From Dicyema japonicum (taxonomy: Eukaryota; Dicyemida; Rhombozoa; Dicyemidae), in contig RDEW01000012.1 of assembly GCA_011109175.1 (NCBI GenBank), forward strand, positions 279,693-343,692: a DNA stretch of 64,000 bases, read 5' to 3'. The notes beneath the pieces are model-generated. The model ran no database searches. It worked only from the letters and a program-made list of their open reading frames with translations, and was not told where the DNA came from. This document shows, piece after piece, positions 57,661-64,000 of the stretch. Numbering within the stretch: position 1 is the stretch's first letter; every line of letters begins with the position of its first letter. A program made the position numbers and the translations under genes.

Positions 57661-58949
57661 AATTTAATTTCGTAACCTAAAGATCAAAGACCTCCAATCA
57701 GCCAACTCTAAGGAGGTTTTCTGGCTCCGTGAAGAATACAGATACCTACAAAGGCCTTGTCAAAATGTTGGCCTGGGTAATCTCAAACATCACCATGTAG
57801 CACGATAATAAAGAGGTTACATGGAATGTCCAACATATACAGAGAGCTACAGTATATGTGCTTGGATGACCTCACCCACTCTACAGTCCCTTAACAAGAA
57901 AACTTGAAAAAGCTCTTCTATCGAAATATTATTATAGGCAAATCCTGTTTAAATCGAAAAAATCAGATTTTTTTTTATTTTTTTCATAAAAATCATGATT
58001 TTTAACAAACCCTTCGTAATCCGTTCTACCAGTTTTCTTATGTAAATTTCATCCTCGAAGTCTCCACAGTTCATCTACGGAGTAGAATTGACAGACTGGG
58101 AGTATGATAAGGACATAAAAACTATTAGAGACCACTTAAACTAACAAAATTTATTGTAGGATTATTAATTAAAGTCAAATTATGACTAATTTTTAAAGAC
58201 AATTATTTATCAAAGAAACAAATGTTAATTGAGGAAGCCTGTACATTATATTATGGATTCAACAAATAGTGTTGAAGGCTGTTATCAAAATGTCTAATAT
58301 ATTTTATTTCGTTAACCTATAAATATGGACTATTTTTCACTATTTGAATTGTCCTTATTTATATTCTCGGGGCTATATTTCTTTTCAATCTGTTTGTATT
58401 CCTAATTGTTATGCATCTGCATAATGTCAAGAAATTTTTTTGTAATCCAATAATATATTTAATTAGAAGAGAAAAATAACATTTGATCAGTTATTTCTGA
58501 TTTTTTTATTTTATTTTCTTCGAACTACATAGAATTTTCACTTTCGATTGTTAGCCTGCTTGAACATTGTTTTTGTTCCATAACCTATTTCATTATCATC
58601 CTGGCTACCTTTTTGATTTTTATTCAAAATTTTACCGACGATCTCTTCTGGAATAAATATATATCATACTTTTATAAATGAGATAACCTTCCATGTTTAT
58701 GCAGAGGGAACCGGCAACCAAATTTGTGCAGTCGTCCACATTGTTCCGTGTCTAAACCACCCCTCCGAGACTTCTGAGGACATTTCCACAAAATTCCTTC
58801 TTCTGAGAGGGGACATTGAGAAGAGAATGAACACATATTTATTATTCATTCCTCTCTCCAATTCACTCATATTCCGAAATACATGGCACCTACAACCTTA
58901 CTGAAAGTCTCTGAGTAGTCCAGCACAAGGAGTCCGAATATTATCATTT
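57661..58949. other. AT-rich, no gene recognised, right arm
   Basis: Mirror of 17714-19002. Confidence 0.4.
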
Positions 58950-59056
58950 ATCGACGGTTTTTTAATGAGGCAATGAAGTCATCGCGCTTAATCGAACATT
59001 TAAAGCGTAAACATCCCAACTTAATTGGAAAAAAACAAAAATTTTTTCTTAACTAA
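58950..59056 (+). pseudogene. hAT-type BED zinc finger remnant, right arm
   Basis: Mirror of 17607-17713. It reads FFNEAMKSSRLIEHLKRKHP and stops at 59054-59056, about 70 bp before the next ORF. Confidence 0.6.
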
Positions 59057-59126
59057 AAAAGAATCTTTTGTAGTATCAATCTTTATTTATTATTTATATA
59101 TAATTTATAGTTGTTGTGATGTTGAC

Positions 59127-59615
59127 ATGTCCGTTTCTAATCATACCGAGAAATCGAATCCTATGGGCCTTCCTGCAAAATCAAATAAAGAAGATAGTAT
59201 AGTAGAAGCAGGACCGTCGTCTGTAGGGCTGGATAATATCACAAGAACTAATATCAACATCGTTGGGAATATTGGTGCCCAAACCAACTTGCATTCACTA
59301 TCTGCCATTATTGAAGAGGTCCACTGTGTCTCTGAAGCTGAGTGGGTATCTCAGATTTTTCTTGCCACGAAACAAAGATTTGGAAGGATACCTAGAGGTG
59401 GCTGGAACCTCGTACTTAAAAAGTTCAATGAAAAGTACTCCAAGAGTTCCAGTCTATGTCAGCTAAAAAAGATGCTGAAACCTGAAAATCGGAATAACAA
59501 TGTAAAAGGAGGCGAATGTTTCAAAGTGCAAAATAATACTAATGTGGAAATTTCCACCTTCAGAAATTGCCTTGAGGAACTAAAAGTACAAATTGAGAAA
59601 ATTAAGTCAGTGTGA
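59127..59615 (+). CDS. Unknown 162-residue protein, intact right copy
   Basis: From the ATG at 59127 the frame runs 162 codons. The upstream in-frame ATG at 59025 is less likely because that stretch overlaps the BED remnant and is low-complexity. The N-terminal third is Ser/Asn-rich (MSVSNHTEKSNPMGLPAK). The middle, EWVSQIFLATKQRFGRIPRG followed by GWNLVLKKFNEKY and LCQLKKML, has the W...F...Y....L..L spacing of Myb/SANT-like DNA-binding modules found in transposon proteins. The end is helical (CLEELKVQIEKIKSV). It may be an ORF1-type or transposon accessory protein. Not recognised with confidence. Confidence 0.4.
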   Translation: MSVSNHTEKSNPMGLPAKSNKEDSIVEAGPSSVGLDNITRTNINIVGNIGAQTNLHSLSAIIEEVHCVSEAEWVSQIFLATKQRFGRIPRGGWNLVLKKFNEKYSKSSSLCQLKKMLKPENRNNNVKGGECFKVQNNTNVEISTFRNCLEELKVQIEKIKSV

Positions 59616-60790
59616 CAGATGTAAACATTGTGACAGATGACTTTGTTGATGATGTGTCGAGTCTCCACTTCGAGAGCCATAGTTTCAGCTTGTCAAGCAT
59701 TCGTTGAGCGGAATGAGTCGCTGATTGAATGCTTCTGTCCTTGAAGGCAAGAATGATATCGTCGGCATAGGAGAGGATTAGGCAGTTTTCATTACAGGTT
59801 AGTGGCATTTCGTTTTTAGATTTAAAAGGGCTGACGATAGTGGGGATCCTTGAAAGACTCCATTTGGTATGAGACGGGATTTTGACTTTATGTTATTGCA
59901 AATCCACGTCTCCCACTTAAGAAGTTGGCAATCCATAGTTTTATGTTCGGATGGATGCACGTATCGTAAATTTTCTCACTAGGAGTTTTCTTGAGACTGT
60001 GTCGAAAGCCTTTGTTATATCAACAGAGACCAAGACTGTTAGTTGGTGTGGTTTAGTGGAATTGAATCCCTCCGCAATGAACTGGCACAGGGACGTTAGG
60101 TATGTTGCTGTTGAGTGTTTAGCCCGGATTCCATGTTGGAAAGGAGAGATGTAGTCTGGATGTAGTCTTTGATATCTTCAAGAACTAATCTTTCGAGTAT
60201 TCAAAGTGAACATGAAATCGAGATTAATCTGTAGGAAGAGGGGTCATTTTTGGATTTTCCTAGTTCAAGATCGGTTTGATGTATGATCTATTCCAGACAT
60301 CCAGAATAATGTTCATATTTATTGATATTGTAAATATGTAAGCAATTAAATCTAAAGCAAGAGGTCCTATATGCTTTAGTTCTGTTGTATAAATATTGTC
60401 TGGACCTAGAAATTCCAAAGAGTTTCGGGCCTTTGATATTGCCCACTGGACGTCCTTCGCCGTAAATGTGGTCCACACGTATGATCCTTTCGGTTTTATT
60501 CTGTTTAAGAGTACTTGGTGTTCTTTGGAGTGGTTTTTATATGCTATGAAAGCATAGTATTTCATTAAGGTGTTTGGTTGTAATGATATCCCTTTTTGCG
60601 GTTCATCAAAAGACATTTTGATAGACTTGATTTTGTCCCAGACCTTCTGTACTGACGGATTTTCTGTTAGGGCTTTTGATAGTTCAGTCCAGCGTTTCTC
60701 GTTTGTTTTATTGATATATTGAGAAGAGCTGTTCAGGATTCTCGACCTCAAATTGGTCTGGTTTCAGTAACCTCTTTGAATTGGCCAGAG
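59603..60790 (-). pseudogene. Jockey-like LINE (J3) crossing the arm edge
   Basis: The minus strand, read from the right, gives VWDKIKSIKMSFDEP, FTAKDVQWAISKARNSLEFL, GPDNIYTTELKHIGPLALDL and WNRSYIKPILN (RT blocks 0-1), then decayed blocks, then LILSYADDIILAFKDRS (catalytic YADD) and LWLSKWRLDTSSTKSSVTMF. The last part lies within the right arm. Stops are frequent between 59830 and 60260. It is 3'-truncated at about 59603. Confidence 0.75.
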
Positions 60791-60839
60791 GATTCTCATC
60801 ACAAACACATTCGATAGAGGAGTAAGGGAAAATTTTAGT

Positions 60840-61830
60840 GCGGCCTTTCAAAAGGCTGACGATTCATCTAAAGCACTTAAGCCAGTATGCAATTGGCTAC
60901 CCCACACAAATACCTGTCTATAAACTACAATATCATCACACCAATTGAAAGTTGGAAAACCGAAGGGAGAACCTGCTTCATATAAACCCATCTCCCTAGC
61001 CTGCATACTTACTTGAAAAACTTGTAATCTCAGTCAGTACTCCTTATCTTCATTAACCTGGATCTACCACTACACCATCTCAACTTAGTGCTTACTGATT
61101 TAATGCTACTCCACTTTACATGCGTACAATGTTGGTCTCCATTGACATTAACAAAGCCAACTTTTTCTCTGAAAGATGTAGAAGTTGCATCTCAGATGTA
61201 AATCACAATTACTACCAAACGTAGTGTCTAAGGGTCTCTCCTACTCTATTTAGCCTATTCTTTCACGACTTACCACCTAGTAGGAACGAAGACTCATTGT
61301 TACTATCCTACACGGATGATTTAATCATCACAGCATGCAACCGTTTACGCAAGTCACAACCACTAATGTCCAAATAAAAGTGAATATTGTATACCATTGA
61401 TTTCCAATCCCATACGATTTCGGCCGCAAAAATCGATTTGTACTTTATTCACCTCAGACCGTCCTTCCAAAGTTGAACCGAGGATTTTCATTGGCTCTGT
61501 TTAGATACAGGTAACAAGGTCTCGCTCAATTATTAAAGTAACGTACAGGCTGTTGAATTTCAATTCCAATTCGAAACAAGTCTTCACCAACGCCTCCAGA
61601 AGATGAACGTTGTACGTGCATTTTCAGGAGACCCCTTTAAATTTGGACGACTCTTACGACAATATACCAGTAAACCAAGTATGTCTCTGTAAAAATTCAA
61701 GCTATTGGAGACTGCTTCACAGACTAAATTCAATTTATAGAATAACAATTTTTATGTTGGGTTTTCATACTAAATCATCAGTCACTCTTCTAACAACATA
61801 CGACTGCATCTGTGAGGAAAGTAGAAACCC
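60840..61830 (+). pseudogene. Jockey-like RT remnant (J4)
   Basis: The plus strand near 61230-61330 reads VSPTLFSLFFHDLPPSRNED followed by LLLSYTDDLIITACN, which is RT block 4 and a YTDD catalytic box. Upstream, near 60970, EPASYKPISLACI matches block 1. The intervening frames are broken. Confidence 0.65.
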
Positions 61831-61853
61831 GCTTTGCCTGTCTATTATTATTA

Positions 61854-62118
61854 GGGTGGAACAATGGTTAGGTGGCTTAGGTCACGGGTTCGATTCTCGC
61901 TGCTGTTTACCCGGTGGAAGGTTCCACGCATCTACGATGCGGAAAGGACTTGACGAGTGACCGCCGTCATCAGTGAAGATTCACTGCGGAACTGGATAGT
62001 CAAAAGGACATACACACAAGAAAAAGAAAAAAACAAAGAAGCAAAGAACATTCCTTGGTTCTACTTCTACGATTAGTTATAATAACTGTTCTTTACTTAA
62101 ATAAAGTGTGTGTTCTGC
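61854..62118 (+). repeat. tRNA-derived SINE, right copy
   Basis: It starts GGGTGGAACAATGGTTAGG with a D-loop-like A box, and has a near-perfect B box GGTTCGATTCTC about 30 bp downstream. The body matches the minus-strand copy at 38022-38280, including CACACAAGAAAAAGAAAAA and an end rich in TAA. Both copies are probably products of LINE machinery. Confidence 0.8.
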
Positions 62119-62159
62119 ACGAGCGAAACCCTAGGCGTGCTTACGGCAACGCGGTTGTG

Positions 62160-64000
62160 CTTAATTATAATAATTAGCACTTTCACGAGAGCCATAATAT
62201 TTATAGCCCCGCATGTGCAGCAAAAAATATAAGAGAATTAGTTAGGTTGCTCCAAGCTCTTCTGTTCTTTGCTAGGTCCCTCAGTGATCCAGATCGTCAC
62301 CAGATGCCAATGTTTTCTTCACGGCTTTCAGATCGTTTTATAGAACGACCGGGAGGGTAGTTCTCGGTCTTCCACGAAAGCGTTTTACATTGGAGAAGTA
62401 GTAATCTTCCATTGCGATGTTCGGAGGGATATCGGGTCAAACCTCAGGACGTGTCCAAAAAGTCTCCAACGAGAGCTAATGATCTCGTGGCTTAATGGTA
62501 TACAGTCACACTTATTGTACAGTCCATTCCACGAGATCTTGGATAGCCAGGACATTCCAGTTATGTTTCTTAGATGATTCCTGTGAAATGAGTCTAGCCT
62601 CTCCAATTCTTCTTTAGAGGTGGCCCAGGTCCCAGAGTTGTATAGTAGATTGGTTTGAAGAAGGTGTCGTATAACATAATCCTTTGTTTTATGTTATATC
62701 CTTTCCGTTTTAGCCAAAAATTTTTTAGCCTGTGTAATGCCGCATTTGCTAATATTTTTTTCCGTATGATGTCTCCGCTATCTCCTAGTAGAGAGCCAAG
62801 TTTCTTTATGTGTCTCCATTTCTCTTCGAGTGAGTTATCCATTAGTCTTATTTCTGTTTGTTCTGTTTTTTCCCTGTTCACGGTGAGAAACCATTTCCCA
62901 AGTATATCTGGTACTTTTTCTAGTACATGCTCCAGTAGTTCTTTGTCTTCAGAAATTAGGTCGACGTCATCAGCATAAATCACTTCTATTTTTCCTTGGT
63001 ATAATGGTCTCAGTTCCCTCATAGAGGCCTCCAAGTATATTGTGAATAGTAGGGGAGAGAGGGAGTCTCCTTGAAGAGTGGCTGTGTTTGTTTCAAATTT
63101 TCTTGAGTAGGTTTTTCCAACTCTCACAAGGAGCTCTGAGTTAGATAGAAGGATTTGAATCATTCTTAGACTCGATTCGTCAATACACCCTGCCAGCACT
63201 GTCATCAATTTTTTCCTGTTAACCGAGTCAAAGGCTTTTGATTGATCTATTCCCAGAATGTGGATGGCATTGCAATATCTTTGATGTGTTGCACATCTCC
63301 ATCTGTGACTCCAGACTGCATCAGCTGTTAATCTTCCTTCTCTGAACCCACTTTGACATTCGGGTAGGTATTCATAGGCGGGTCCTTTTATTCGTTCCAA
63401 TACAATGTTAGCTAAGACTTTCCGTAGAGAATTTGATAATATAATAGGTCGTAAGTTTTCAACCGGTCCTTTGGGTTTATTGGGTTTTTGTATAGGTATT
63501 AGTAATCCCGTTCCCAGGGGCAAGGTTGAGTTAGTTGAAAACATTTCATTTAGTAGTGTAGCGACTTTTTTCAAAAAGGGGGTCAGGCCGTATTTCAGTA
63601 GTCAGGGCTTCTGTTATTTTTTAATTTTTGACATGCTGTTTTTACTTCCAAAATTGTAATTGGTTCTTTTAAGGGTCTAGGCTTTCCTTTGAATGGGAGA
63701 TTGCTGTAGTCACACCTCCGCTTACTCTTCAGTATTGTAATTCTTGCCATTTTTGTCTTTGATGATTATTCTTTCTTTCCGGTTTGTGTGGCGGAGTAAA
63801 CGAGCGGTCATATAAATTTGTGAATTATCTTTAGTTTGGATACTTCATTGATTTTGCGAAGTAGTTCTTCTTGGTGCAGTGTCTTGTTCAGTCTCCTGAT
63901 TTTTCTACGGATTTGGTCCCTCTGCCCCTGAAGGACTTTTCTCTTGTTATAGTCTTTTTCGTTAGTTTTTTTGTATGGATTTCTTTTAACTCCTTTGCTA
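62160..64000 (-). mobile_element. RTE-like LINE, runs off window (copy e)
   Basis: The minus strand has a long RT frame (62594-63574, 326 codons) very close to copy b: GLLIPIQKPNKPKGPVENLR, SGFREGRLTADAVWSHRWRC, DQSKAFDSVNRKKLM, then LQGDSLSPLLF and VIYADDVDLIS. A frameshift leads to 62385-62606 with LFGHVLRFD. The 3' UTR ends in a TTATTATAATTA tail near 62160. From 63600 to 64000 the linker is present in broken frames, and the endonuclease would lie beyond the window. One codon is missing before IYADD relative to copy b (KIEVIYADD). Confidence 0.85.

Larger units (their letters stand above)
39075..59677. repeat. Right arm of giant palindrome
   Basis: Reverse complement of 16984-37599, about 20.6 kb. 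The outer edge lies inside LINE J3, which reads on without a break past 59677, so this side looks like the ancestral arrangement. Confidence 0.95.

Noticed and set aside
16984-59677. Palindrome as a pure sequencing artefact (missed hairpin adapter or mirrored read)
   Set aside because: Arms have private SNPs, in-frame 3-bp indels and dense local clusters of differences, and the spacer is 1.5 kb of unique sequence. Not excluded without read data, but a simple mirror would not give this.

Overview
The window looks like metazoan nuclear DNA. It is AT-rich, packed with decayed animal-type non-LTR retrotransposons (RTE-like, jockey/CR1-like, R2-like), and also holds Tc1/mariner, IS630-like, hAT and integrase remnants, a tRNA-derived SINE and other short repeats. 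The few host genes stand out because their spliceosomal introns are only 20-26 nt long (one is 36 nt). Introns this short in an animal are known from dicyemid mesozoans, so I infer a dicyemid or a similarly compacted parasite. That is inference, not proof.

Layout. 1-16983: a transposon graveyard holding an integrase remnant, several RTE- and jockey-type LINE fragments, one intact-looking host gene (THUMPD1/Tan1-like, 6762-7457) and a clear nest in which an R2-like element was interrupted by an RTE LINE (with 11-bp target-site duplication) and by a Tc1/mariner element. 16984-59677: a giant inverted repeat. The left arm (16984-37599) and right arm (39075-59677) are near-identical reverse complements of about 20.6 kb around a unique 1475-bp spacer (37600-39074). 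59678-64000: a jockey-like LINE that continues into the right arm, another jockey RT fragment, a tRNA-derived SINE and an RTE LINE running off the window end.

Each palindrome arm carries the same set: an unknown ORF beside a hAT BED-finger remnant, a MITE-like element with 55-bp terminal inverted repeats, a jockey LINE, a ubiquitin-like/Cordon-bleu-like small gene, a canonical two-active-site protein disulfide isomerase (ERp57/PDIA3-like, called PDI1 here), a full-length RTE LINE with target-site duplications, a second PDI paralogue (PDI2) and a 5'-truncated RTE LINE. The palindrome therefore gives four PDI-family genes. PDI1 has WCGHC twice. PDI2 keeps PDI1's intron positions but has SGMS at the first site and CYYC at the second. 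Both end in -DL tails suggestive of ER retention.

The arms differ by scattered SNPs and 1-3 nt indels, plus two dense clusters of differences, both inside RTE LINE copies, which suggests local gene conversion from other LINE copies. The LINE that crosses the right arm's outer edge is cut at the left arm's outer edge, so the left edge looks like the duplication breakpoint. I found no RNA genes, CRISPR arrays or bacterial-style regulatory sites.
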